Source of the DNA: Hawksworthiomyces lignivorus
Lineage: Eukaryota; Ascomycota; Sordariomycetes; Ophiostomatales; Ophiostomataceae
Reading direction: 5' to 3'
Length of the DNA stretch: 64,000 nucleotides
Assembly (NCBI GenBank): GCA_002917075.1
Contig: NTMA01000048.1
Location: 186,001-250,000, forward strand
Shown: piece by piece, positions 34,843-44,911 of the stretch
How positions within the stretch are numbered: position 1 is the first letter of the stretch
Layout: each line of letters opens with the position of its first letter
Notes under the pieces: model-generated
The model's input: only the letters and a program-made list of their open reading frames with translations
Database searches by the model: none
Told to the model about the DNA's origin: nothing
Position numbers and translations under genes: made by a program

Positions 34843-36501
34843 ATGACAAAACGAGCGTGCGACAGTTGTCGCATTCGAAAGGTTAAGTGCAGTGGTCACC
34901 CATGTTCCCAGTGCGCGCAATTTGATCTTCCCTGTACTGTCGCACCGACAGCGACGAAGAGGAAAAACCCAGTCCGCGGCCGACTTATTGCTCGTGCCCG
35001 CGGAGATGATACCAGCGGCGGTAGCGAGTCGCCAGAATGGACGCAGCGGGCGACCTCTGCAGCCCCGGCGTCGCCGCATGGCACAGGGGTCTTGGTACCA
35101 TGTTCACCCCCACGATCCGTCTTCCAAGCGGCCGGCCTCCCGAAGGACTTCTTTATGCAGCTGCTGCCCGACTTTGAGCAAAGGGTGTACCCATTTAATC
35201 CGGTGATCTGCCCAGACGACATCCGCGGCGCGATAAGCGCGATGGACGAGAGTGCGGAGGATCGTGCGCTCGTGTTTGCCTTTGCATCGACGACCATATT
35301 TTTGACGGAGCCGTCAGACTTGCGCGTTCGAGGGACAGGAACCGCCAAGACTCAGATAGACATGCTTATGCAGCAGAGCCTAAAGGCACACAAGCAGGTG
35401 GACCTGCAGCTGACGGTCGACGGTCACATGGTGGAAGAGCCGCCGGCCACCTTGAATCGCATCGTGACTTGCATCTTCCTCGAGATATCCATGATGGCCT
35501 TCAGCAATTTCGGCCGGAGCTTTACGCTGCTGCGCGAAGCGATCACCATGCTGCAGGCCCTGCAGGCCGGGCGCGCGATACCAGGTCTGCGCGAGAGCCT
35601 GCTCGAGAGCCGAGCCAGCCCGCATCCGTGTGCGGACTTGGACATTGCCCGCTACCAGCGGCTCTACTGGGAGGCATTCATTCATGAGCGATTCCTGACC
35701 ATTGCCTCGGGCTACCCGAGCGTCCTGCCTCCGCTGGCTGCCCGTCACCTGATGCCAGACCCGACAGTGCCCGCCTACATCGAAGCCGGCTTCAATCGGC
35801 TAATTCAGCTGTTTGTTATTATTGACCAGCCGTTCCTCATTAACTGGGGAATTATGTTACAATCGCCCTCCGAGGCAAACAGCGGTGGCAATTCCGGCAC
35901 CCCTAGTAGTCTCATTGACCCCCAAGAATTTCCCGGAATTACCGTGGAGTGGGTCGAGATGAAGCAGTCGCAGCTAGACGCAGACGAGGAGGCGTCTTTC
36001 GAGGCCGGTCGGCAGCTGCAGGAGACTGGCAAGGGGGCGCTGACGGAGCTGCAGCATGCAGATCTGTTCGTCACGCGCCTGTGGATGCGCACGCTAGTCT
36101 GGCAGCTCGCGCTCTCGCGCGGGCTGCTGCGGTCGGATCCTCCGCGGGAGGTGCACGAGGGCCTGTCGCTGCATTTTCCCGCCCAGCGGCTGTCCACGCA
36201 GCTGCGGCTGCTCGCCAGCCGGCTCAACAGCGTCGCCAGCATCGAGACGCAGGGCAGCGGCATCGCCCAGAAGCTGTTTGAGATCACGAGCACCATCGCG
36301 GACGTGCTGACGCTGCCGCCGCTCGACCAGAGCACGGTGCAAGACGACGAAAACAACGCCCACGTACCCGACTTCATCTTCCTCGTCCAGTTTATCTCTC
36401 AGTTTGAGTGGGTCCGCGAGCACCAGAAGGCCTACTTATGGGACAAGGTAAATACGCTGCGAGCCAAATATGGCTGGCAGAACGACCCTGCCCTACAGTA
36501 G
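34843..36501 (+). CDS. Zn2Cys6 transcription factor, likely local regulator of the sugar module
   Basis: Single exon, 552 aa. The zinc cluster is at the extreme N terminus: Cys6, Cys9, Cys16, Cys21, Cys24 and Cys31 (CDSCRIRKVKC...CSQCAQFDLPC), followed by the basic TKRKNPVRGR linker. The middle region has the fungal-specific transcription factor character, with long helical stretches such as FFMQLLPDFEQRVYPFNPVI and DIARYQRLYWEAFIHERFL. It is convergent with the GH32 gene (203 bp apart), and a sugar permease lies beyond. This layout resembles inulin/sucrose regulators such as InuR that sit beside sugar transporter genes; the functional link is inference. No CGG-N-CCG site is seen in its own short promoter. 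Confidence 0.9.
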   Translation: MTKRACDSCRIRKVKCSGHPCSQCAQFDLPCTVAPTATKRKNPVRGRLIARARGDDTSGGSESPEWTQRATSAAPASPHGTGVLVPCSPPRSVFQAAGLPKDFFMQLLPDFEQRVYPFNPVICPDDIRGAISAMDESAEDRALVFAFASTTIFLTEPSDLRVRGTGTAKTQIDMLMQQSLKAHKQVDLQLTVDGHMVEEPPATLNRIVTCIFLEISMMAFSNFGRSFTLLREAITMLQALQAGRAIPGLRESLLESRASPHPCADLDIARYQRLYWEAFIHERFLTIASGYPSVLPPLAARHLMPDPTVPAYIEAGFNRLIQLFVIIDQPFLINWGIMLQSPSEANSGGNSGTPSSLIDPQEFPGITVEWVEMKQSQLDADEEASFEAGRQLQETGKGALTELQHADLFVTRLWMRTLVWQLALSRGLLRSDPPREVHEGLSLHFPAQRLSTQLRLLASRLNSVASIETQGSGIAQKLFEITSTIADVLTLPPLDQSTVQDDENNAHVPDFIFLVQFISQFEWVREHQKAYLWDKVNTLRAKYGWQNDPALQ

Positions 36502-36704
36502 AGCGCTTCAATTTATTATTATTATTATTATTTTATATTTTATCTTATCATGACATTACGCTTCATGTTTGTTTTAGCGCAATGCGTTCATACTCATGTA
36601 TACTCATATCTTCTGATACGCCTAATAATGATTACAGAATTTTCTACGAAAAAGCGCATCAGATACTAGCATCGCTGTCCTCTAAATAAAATGCATTTTA
36701 AAAT

Positions 36705-38850
36705 CTAAGCTTGCCACACCGATCGCCGAGCAGCTCCTACATGCTCCCATAGCGTAATTGTCTCAAATGTGCTGTCTTCCGCGGGAATGCCGCTGCTGCT
36801 CTCAGCAAAGCAGCTGATGCCGCGACAGCTGTCCGGGTCTCCATAGACCGCCAGAGAGAGGGCGAAGCGGTCGTTGGCAAAGACTTCGAGGACGTCGCCG
36901 TCGCAGAAGATGTGAAGGCGGAGAAGCTCTGTCTCCTCCGCGCCCGCGCTCTGGTCGCTGCTGAGCGTGAAGAGCGTCAGCGGCCCCGACAGCACGTCTT
37001 TGGGAAGCCCCAGCACGTCGTTGGACAAGCCGGCGTCCACGACGACTTCTTCGCGGTCCGGCGCCATGTAGATGCTGACGCGCCGGGCGAGGTCGTCGCT
37101 GTGCCGCACGTGGAAGCCGATGCGCTGGAGGCCGGGCCGGATGCGAATCGCCGCTTGCATCTCCCAGTGGGGCGACAGCGCGGTGGCCAGCTTTCTCGAG
37201 CTTGCCGTCTCTGCGCTCAGCAGGGATGCAGCAGAGATGGATGACCACGCCCTCGGCAGGCCGCGCCGCAGGGCCCCGAGCGCGGGTAGCGGACGGATGC
37301 CGAACGTGTACACGTCTGTGCGCGGCCTGCTCTCCGCCGAGCCGTCGGCCGGCGGCGGCACGTCCACGGTCTTGATGGATGGGATCGCCGCCAGCGTCGT
37401 CTTCCAGGCGCGGATCACGCCCGGCAGGCGCAGCAGGAACAGCTCGCGCGGCAGCGACAGGTAGCCGCACCAGCCCCGGGCCTCGCGCTTCTCCAGGGGC
37501 AGCTGCTGCTCCTTGATCCAGCCCCAGCAGATGCGCATGCCGGTCTCCGGGTGCTGGTACGAGTTGGGCGCGTAGAGCATGCCGCAGTCGAGCAGGCCGT
37601 TGTACTCAGGCCGCATGCGAACGCCAAAGCCGCTGCTGTCGCCGGACGGCCTCTTCTCCAGCGCGCCTGCCATCCAGAGCGTCCAGCTGCCCGTCCTTGC
37701 CTCCATGTCGCTTCTCAAGTGATCTGACCTTGTCGGCTCCTTCTCAAAGCCGCCTTCGGTTGAAAAGAGGAGAAAATCTTGCTGATGCGCCGATTGGCCG
37801 CTGTAATCTTCGCTGTGCAGCGTCATGAAGTTGGCACACTCCCAGTTGATTCCGAGATCTCCTCTCCAATGGTCAGGGGGCTGGTAATCAACAGGTATGT
37901 CTAGCAGCGGCCCAAGATAGGTCCAGGTGGTCAAGTCGTCCGCCGGCACGGCATACACAAACACATTTGGACCTCTGCCAAATATGCCGCCAGACAGAAT
38001 GCAGTAGAGCATGTTTTTGCTAGCAGCATCTTCTGCGCCGACACTCTGCTCTCCGCTTCGCGCAATGTCCATGGATTGCCATGGGCCCAGAAATGGATCG
38101 CGAAATCCTGTTACGACGAGGTCCTCGGGCTCGCCTCGAAGCACAGGATTGGCAGAGCTCTTCTTCCATGTCCGTCCGCCATCAGCAGATGTGGCAAGAG
38201 ACACGCCGGCGCAGTTTCGTGTGTAAGGTTGCGACCAGTGAATTGGCAAGTGCTGGACGGAAGAGTAGATGACAGTCAGTTGGCCTTCTTCACCGCGCAG
38301 ACCGGTCGGTCGGAGAACGCCGGTAAAGATGCCCTTATCGTCGTAGTGCTGATCAGGCAGCAGAACGGGGGCCGTGCCTTGATGCGTCCAATCTAAGCCG
38401 TCCCGGCTGGTGTAATGGCCCCACGTAATGTCACCCCAATCACAGGACTTGGGATTCCCTACATAAAGGCGGGGTGAGAAAGAAACTTGTCAGCCTGGAA
38501 TTATTCAAGGTTGTGCATCAAAATCGGAAGCGAAAGACGTCAAGATGGGTGGCTGCATATACACCCAAGTTGTAGAAGAGTCTTGACCTGGAATTGTGCT
38601 CACATTGATAGAATAGGTGATAAGTTCCTGTAGCAGGATCGTAGCCAGGGGCGCATGGATCATTCATCCAGCCTCTTGGTGCCTTGAGATGGAAGAGGGG
38701 CTGCTTGTACCACTTCGCTGGTGATGTTGCGAACACGCTCAAGGGTGAGAAGAGAGATCGGTGAGAAGGCGTTGGTTTCTTTGGAGGGGTTGGCAAGATC
38801 TGATGATCTGTTACTGCATATGCCATTGTGGCTGCTCCTGATGAGCCCAT
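36705..38850 (-). CDS. GH32 beta-fructofuranosidase (invertase/inulinase-type), probably intracellular
   Basis: It cleaves terminal fructose from sucrose or fructans. Exons 38,850-38,604 and 38,458-36,705, with a phase-1 GT-AG intron, give 666 aa. The splice rebuilds the family motif YQWNPKSCDWG. The catalytic residues are all present: nucleophile Asp64 in WMNDP, Arg202-Asp203-Pro204 in FRDPF and acid/base Glu289 in NWECANF; the YDDKGIFTG motif is also there. The C-terminal half is the GH32 beta-sandwich (FCDGDVLEVFANDRFALSL). The N terminus (MGSSGAATMAYAVTDHQILP) has no hydrophobic signal peptide, so the enzyme is probably cytosolic and works on sugar brought in by the neighbouring permease. 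An in-frame ATG at 38,826 is an alternative start. A TGTCGGACCGACA palindrome lies 363 bp upstream. Confidence 0.93.
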
Positions 38851-40005
38851 CTTGAAATTGTGATAGGATTAGCTCCCAGAAAACTCTCAGAAGAGGTGCA
38901 GGTAGGTAGATCGAAGATCACAAAGGGTCAACGAACGTTTGGCTCGCTTCTTCTTCTTTTTTTTTTTTTTTTTTGCAGAAGTAAAACGGAGGCAGATGAG
39001 CCTTTTCATAGAATAAATAAGAGGAGGGCAACACCATCAGAGTTCCTCGGAGAATGCGGAAGTAAATGACATTAAGTCAAGTATATTAATCAATGTTCAA
39101 CACGACATCTGGTGCCATTCATTTGGAGAGCGTGTAAGCCGGGGAACTGGACATGCGACCGAACTGTCTTTCGATTGTGTCCCGGGTAGTTGTCAATCCA
39201 TTTTGGTGGAGTTGTCGGACCGACAGAAAGAAGCTTGGTTGCTAGCTCCGGGCCAAAGTACTACGCTATAAATTTGAGGTAGCGGTACACCCCTGTCAGC
39301 GAACACAGAAAGTTAAGGGCCACATGGACGCTAAAGGATGCCGCTGCCACACTTCCCCAGCATGCATGGAATTTAGTATCAGGAACTAAAAGCAACTCTG
39401 TTTTGCCTGTGACGAGTGTGTTCTTACTGCAGCGGATCTCTTGAGTACTCCTACTTGCACTCGCACGCAAAATATACATTCTCTTAATTGTTTCGTTTAA
39501 AAACTTTATTCCCGAGGGTTTAGATTTCCCGGTTGCCGTTATACTGTAGATCACTATCCGATATGGCTATACGGCTATTAGATCACGACGTGTGGTATAT
39601 TAATTTCGAGATTAGATAATCAGCTAGGATGTAGTCTCATCGTACCAGAAGAGCTGTTATTTGTTTTTCCAGACATTCAAATCAATTGTATGTGATAGCG
39701 AGAGCTTTTTCTATGTATATAGAAGTTATAAATTACTTAAAAAGTATTTGTCTCTGTATGAAGATGGCGAAGATGAAATTATTAAATGCTCTTATTCTAA
39801 AACGTTCGTAGTAAAGTCTCGCTTCATTTTGAAGGTCTCGCCTGAGGGACTGTAAAGTCGATACAGGCTGGGAGGTACAGATATATGCAGAGTCATAAAA
39901 AATATATTAGAGTAGTTTGTCTATTATGGGAGGCACCTTAGACCTCATGACAATTTGTAGCTTTTGAGACACGCGCTGGCATTTTATGAAAGTCCCTAAA
40001 CGCGG
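38851..40005. other. GH32 promoter region and permease 3' flank
   Basis: About 1.15 kb. It contains the GH32 promoter with one 13-bp CGG-N-CCG palindrome, a T tract near 38,957-38,974 and AT-rich DNA from 39,500 on. No gene seen; the short plus-strand frame at 39,661-39,855 is AT-rich and lacks features. Confidence 0.5.
39213..39225. promoter_or_regulatory. CGG-A-CCG palindrome, candidate zinc-cluster operator (GH32 promoter)
   Basis: TGTCGGACCGACA, a perfect palindrome apart from the central base, 363 bp upstream of the GH32 start. Zn2Cys6 proteins read CGG triplets. The same motif recurs three times upstream of the sugar permease. Confidence 0.5.
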
Positions 40006-41858
40006 TTACGCCGGCTCGACCTCCATCTTCTCGCTGTCGTGCTTGACGACCGCCTTCTCCATCTCCTCCTGGTACACGTGGTCGTCGGCAAACTGGTCCA
40101 CCTCGGTGCTGGCAAACCGGCGGGCGCTCACGCCCTTGTTGAACAAGACGTCCAGCTCGCCGTAGGTGCGGTCCTTGGTCTCGGGCAGGCGGAAGTAGGC
40201 CCAGATGAAGATGAGCACGCAGAAGCCGGCCCAGAACAGGCCCGTCTTGCCGCCCCAGTTCCACGAGTTGACGCCCAGCATGTGCGGCATCACGCTGTTG
40301 TTGAGGAAGCCGGCAATGTTGGACGCGTTGCGCGCGAGCACGACCGTCTTGACCTTGAGCCGCGTCGACGGGATCTCGGCCACGATGGCGTAGCACAGCG
40401 GGCCGAGCGTGGCGTCGTACACAAAGGTGAAGATGAGCAGCAGCGCGCCGGTCGCCCACGAGGGCCCGGCCAGGTCGTTGCTGGCGAAGCCGAGGCCGCC
40501 GACGGTGACCAGCAGGATGAACATGAAAAACACACCCCACAGGTACATGGTGCGGCGGCCGAAGCGGTTCAGCATGCCCCAGGAGAAGAGCACGCCCAGG
40601 AAGCCGATGGCGCTGACGCCGACGTTGAAGTCGAAGGCGTGCTCGTTGGACATGCCGCGGCGCTCAAAGAACTGCACAGAGTAGCCGATCAGCGCCGAGC
40701 CGCACCAGTTCTGCGCTAGGTAGGAGACGGCCGCGATCTCGGTGCGGCGCAGGTCGACACCGCGGAAGCAGTCAAAGTAGCTCGTGCCGTTGGACATCTC
40801 GCGCTCCAGCCGGTCCGTCTCCTGCATCAGGGCGACGGCGGCGTCGGGGTTGAAGTTGACGCCCGCCTCCCGGGCGACCTTCTCGTTTGTCAGGGTCAGC
40901 ACCGACTTGCGGGCCTCGTCGAGCCGGCCGTGGCGCACCAGCCACCAGGGCGACTCGGGCGCAAAGAGCGTGCCCAGGATGATCAGCGGCGGCCAGATCC
41001 ACTGCAGTGCGTAGGGAATGCGCCACGACCAGTCGCCCTGGCGGTTGAGCAGGCCGCGGAGCACGCCGTTCGCAATGAGCTGGCCAATGACCCAGCACAA
41101 GTTGACATAGCTAGGAGAGGAGCGCGTTGTTAGCCGCGGCAGTCAAAATAGCGTGGGCAGCCTTGCTCCTCTTCTTTCGAGGCAGGAATACTCACGTTGT
41201 CAGGTAGGGTCGCAGGACCACAGGCGCCACGTCAGCAGCGTAGTTGATGGCAAGAGTTTGGAAAATACCCCAGGGAATGCCCAGGACCGTGGCGCCAGCC
41301 AGAATCATCTGGATGTTCTGGGCGAAAAAGACGACAAAAATAAGGGAAATCATGAGCAGCTGCGAGCCAATCATGGTCTTTTTGTAACCGAACATCTCCG
41401 CCAAGTAGCCATTAAGGTAGAGACCGAAAATCTGGCCACACATGCCGCTGTTCTGGATGTAGGTCTGCCAGTTCGCTGACACAACCTTACCCGCGCCATC
41501 GGGTCCCGGTTGGTTGCCAAACTTGTTCTGGAACCTATAGACCGTATCAGCTCACGCTGCCATCGCGTTGATCCACTGACCGGCACCCACGGATAGAAGA
41601 CGAGACGTACGAGGTATAACCATAGAAACTGCCAGTAAGAGACATATCATAACCTTCCATGATGAGGGCTGAGGAGAACAGCAGGGAGAAGGCAATGGCC
41701 TTCGGGTACAGGCGAAGGGACGTCTTCCAGCCAAGCTGGTGCTCTTGGTCCGCCGCCTGCTTGGCCTGCTGCAGATGCTCAGCCTTGCTGCTGTTGAAGG
41801 CGGCGCTGCGCTGGCCTTCGGCATCTGCTTCGCTGAAGTCAGCAGAGGTGGATGCCAT
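40006..41858 (-). CDS. MFS sugar/H+ symporter, alpha-glucoside or sucrose-permease-like
   Basis: A plasma-membrane sugar importer. Exons 41,858-41,611; 41,534-41,196; 41,110-40,006, with in-phase GT-AG junctions, give 563 aa. Family signatures are PESPWWLVRHGRLDEARKS in the central loop and PETKDRTYGELDVLFNKGV near the C terminus, the form typical of MAL/alpha-glucoside and raffinose (Mrt-like) permeases. The charged N-terminal tail (about 50 residues) precedes the first span (AIAFSLLFSSALIMEGYDMS). The gene is read in the same direction as the GH32 gene and shares its promoter palindrome in three copies, so the two are probably co-regulated: the permease imports sucrose or a fructo-oligosaccharide and the intracellular GH32 splits it. 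The exact substrate is inferred. Confidence 0.93.
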
Positions 41859-42291
41859 GGTGTCTGATGTAGGCCAGTCTGTGGTTTCAGCCTTGGCAGA
41901 CTTTGCTCTTCAGTCTAGAGTTGTGGGAGTCGGTGGGTTGAGGTGCGATGAATTGAGGACCGTGTCGACAGAGTGGTGAGATTATGAATGGGAATATATA
42001 TACATTTCTTCGACGTCAGCTCTGTAGCTTATTTACGCAACACATGAGACGATCAGTTCCTAAAATTCTCAAGTGCTGGCCTGACCCATGGGGAAAGCAT
42101 CAAGAACCCCCATGTCTGCTGATTGGGGTAGAGTGTATTCCCTTCCGCGGCCGGGCTCGCCTTAACTTTGCGGGGAAATGAAGCCAAGCGCGAGAAGAGG
42201 AGCCAATGGAGCCAGCAAGAAGAAAGAAAAAAAATTGAAGCTGGAAGAGGAAGGAAAACAACGGGAAACGCGACGAAAGAAAGGAGTAAGG

Positions 42292-42304
42292 TGTCGGTCC
42301 GACA
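42292..42304. promoter_or_regulatory. CGG-T-CCG palindrome (permease promoter, site 1)
   Basis: TGTCGGTCCGACA, the reverse complement of the GH32-promoter site, 434 bp upstream of the permease start. Confidence 0.5.
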
Positions 42305-42359
42305 GGCAACGGGAAGCCGGTACATACACTTTTATCCAGCATCTCCTAGGAGCAAAAGT

Positions 42360-42370
42360 TGTCGGTCCGA
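42360..42370. promoter_or_regulatory. CGG-T-CCG half-palindrome (permease promoter, site 2)
   Basis: TGTCGGTCCGA, identical to site 1 over 11 of 13 bases, 502 bp upstream of the permease start. Confidence 0.4.
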
Positions 42371-42741
42371 AGCTATCCATATCTGGCTAGTCACATGATA
42401 AGCTTTTATCACTCAGGGGGACGGGCTGTGCTGGTGTATCGTGGAGATGCGGAGAAATGCAGCTCGCTTCTTTTAAGGACAAAAAGCTAAAAAGAAGAAT
42501 ATAAATAAAAATAAAGAGAAAGTAAATTCCCGAAGGTTTGGTACTGTTAGGGCGACGAACTAATGCCGAAAACCTTCCTTGCAAGTCCGTTAGAACGGGA
42601 GTCGTGAGACGAGCCCGGATCGCAATGACACGTAATTTTCGGCTTGCATGACCTCCGATTCTCACCAGCTGCCTTTTTGAGGACCAACAACAAGCGGAGA
42701 CAACATTTTCTACTTCTAAGAAAATTTTTGTCTTCATGGCG

Positions 42742-42754
42742 TATCGGACCGACA
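42742..42754. promoter_or_regulatory. CGG-A-CCG palindrome (permease promoter, site 3)
   Basis: TATCGGACCGACA, one base from the GH32-promoter site, about 884 bp upstream of the permease start. Confidence 0.4.
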
Positions 42755-43492
42755 GGCAGCGGAATTTATTATCTATAGAGGAATTTTATGCCGACATAAG
42801 CTCTACGACCATCTGATTCGTAAATACTGAGGCATTTGAATTGATAACCCATTCTGTTGACATAAGATGACACGGTCAACTATTTCCGCCGCCAACATAA
42901 AATTTTGACGGTTGTGAAGCTAAAGCATCAACGACATCTATTCAGAAACGTTTTCTCTTGGCTCTTTACCATCTTTGCTGTGGGCTTGACAACGAAATTC
43001 CATGCTGATTGTGTAACACGTCTTCTCCATCTCCAGCAATAGAAGCTCGGGCAACTCAATGTGACACCTGTCAGAGCATATGCATAATGCAAGACTCTCA
43101 GCTTGAAGGCCACATCTGTTCGACAAGAAGAACATGAGAAATATCTCAGCCTATTTTGCAAAATGCTCAAGCATCCTGCGACATCATAAACAGAATCAAA
43201 GACGTTTGCTGAAGCCTCCCGTATATGGGCATTCGGTCTGCTACTGCCTTGAGCAGCTTTAGAGGTGATGCCCAGAAGGTGTCTTATGGTAGAACTACTG
43301 ATATTGCCTTCTCAAGTTTTTCTGTTGTGAAACTAGCATGGCTTGTGTGATCGCTCTAGAAATCTTCTCTGCATCATATTGTGCTGACTCTCCTGCATAT
43401 GGTTTATTTTTCTAGGGCGAGGAGATGCGACCAAGCGATAATGGCGAAAATGAAATAGATAGATATACAAAAACGAGCTACCGCCTTCCAAA

Positions 43493-44911
43493 TTATCCCA
43501 ACCTTTTCCGACTCAGCTCGACAGCGACATCCGCCGTGGCACCGTCAAAGAAATCGTTCATCACAACGACCAGATCCTTGTCTCCGCAGGCGTTGATGGC
43601 GTTGTCACGCACCCACGGAAGCGTCTTGGCGTCGCAGAGGGCCTTGGTAGCAAGCAGGCAGCTCGTCGAGGCGCTGGCGGACAGGATGCTGTACACCACG
43701 GCGCTAGGAACGTTGGTTGCCGTGGCTTGGCACTGGATGTTGATAAACGCCTTTCCGTCTGCGTTCTGCGGCGTGAGGGCCGTTCCGAAGCCGCTCACAA
43801 TGGTGTCGCCGGTTAGCGTGGCGTTTCCCTCGTCGGTGTAGGTCGAGAGAGAGTCTACGTTGACGAGCACGATGAGGCGCTTGCGGTCGTTGCGCAGCTG
43901 CGAGATGCTCGCGTTTTTCAGGTCGTCGAGGTTGCCAACAGCAACCGAGTTGTTGATCTTTGCTAGCGCGGCATCCACGTTGCTGTTCAAGTCCTGCTCG
44001 ATCGGTCGCTTGCATGCGTCGGGAACGCCGTCCCACCGCAGCTGCACGACGACAATTTCGTCGGGGTGGGCAGCAAGAAAATTGCCAATGTCATCCAGGA
44101 AGGACTCATAAGCCATTCCAGGAATGGCGCTATGCTGGAAGTATAGCCCATCTGGCAGCGCCTTGGAAGGAAGGATAGCGTCGTGGCAGTGAGCGGGCCG
44201 GAATTCGAAGTAGCGGGCGCCCAGCTGCAGAATGGTGTCGAGGGTGTCCTTTTGTGTGATGGCCAGGCTGGACACGATATTGGGCGCAATAGCTTCGATG
44301 GCGCGACCAGAAATGGCGTCTGCGATCTCGCCGGCCATCTTGCTGTCCTTGATCATCGTCATGATAACAGCGCTTCCGGCGTGGGCAAGCACGGCGGTGC
44401 AGTTTGCCATGCTGTTCATGCCAATATCGTGCGCGGCCGGAATGACGAGGCTGCTGAAAGGCCGATCGGCTTGAGGAGAGCCCGGCGCGGCAACCTGCGC
44501 CATCCAGTTGCCGTAGTTGGGCGTGACGGTAATGTAGCACTGGTGGCGGTCGGGGAGGCCCGCATGGCCGCCGCCTGCTTCGTAAAATCCATACGACACG
44601 ATGATGTCGTTTTCGTGCAAGACAGAAGGCGTGTCCGCTATCTTGGCCATGGTGCCGTCGCCCAGATTTCCCGTGAGGGCGTTCACCTCCACCCACTGCT
44701 CGGTGATGGTGGCTCCGTTCTGAAGAACCTTGAAGCTAAAACGGCCATCTTTGTTGAAGAAGCTGCTGATGTTTTTGGTCTCCACCTCGAGGTCTTCATT
44801 TTGAAAGACGCGGAGCTCGTCCCGCACAACTGTCTTGTTTGGGACAGAGATCTCAATGGAACAGCCAGGAACGGCTATGTAGGTGTAGGTCTCAACACCC
44901 TTGCTAGGCAT
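43493..44911 (-). CDS. PLC-like phosphodiesterase (TIM-barrel, PI-PLC X-like)
   Basis: Single exon, 472 aa, no signal peptide. The N-terminal ~140 residues form a beta-rich, jacalin/C2-like front part (IEISVPNKTVVRDELRVF) before the barrel. The barrel begins with SSLVIPAAHDIGMNSMAN, whose His matches the first catalytic His of PI-PLC-like enzymes, and continues with LGARYFEFRPAHCHD, DIGNFLAAHPDEIVVVQLRW and ASISQLRNDRKRLIVLVNVD. Members cleave phosphodiester bonds in phosphoinositide- or glycerophospho-type substrates; many fungal members are uncharacterised. The EF/C2 parts of eukaryotic PLC-delta are absent. It stands alone between the sugar module and the LaeA-like gene. Confidence 0.8.
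   Translation of the reverse strand: MPSKGVETYTYIAVPGCSIEISVPNKTVVRDELRVFQNEDLEVETKNISSFFNKDGRFSFKVLQNGATITEQWVEVNALTGNLGDGTMAKIADTPSVLHENDIIVSYGFYEAGGGHAGLPDRHQCYITVTPNYGNWMAQVAAPGSPQADRPFSSLVIPAAHDIGMNSMANCTAVLAHAGSAVIMTMIKDSKMAGEIADAISGRAIEAIAPNIVSSLAITQKDTLDTILQLGARYFEFRPAHCHDAILPSKALPDGLYFQHSAIPGMAYESFLDDIGNFLAAHPDEIVVVQLRWDGVPDACKRPIEQDLNSNVDAALAKINNSVAVGNLDDLKNASISQLRNDRKRLIVLVNVDSLSTYTDEGNATLTGDTIVSGFGTALTPQNADGKAFINIQCQATATNVPSAVVYSILSASASTSCLLATKALCDAKTLPWVRDNAINACGDKDLVVVMNDFFDGATADVAVELSRKRLG

Larger units (their letters stand above)
41859..43492. other. Sugar permease promoter region
   Basis: About 1.6 kb. It contains the permease promoter with three CGG-N-CCG sites and the 3' flank of the PLC-like gene on the right. 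Frames at 42,053-42,398 are purine-tract artefacts. No gene seen. Confidence 0.5.
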
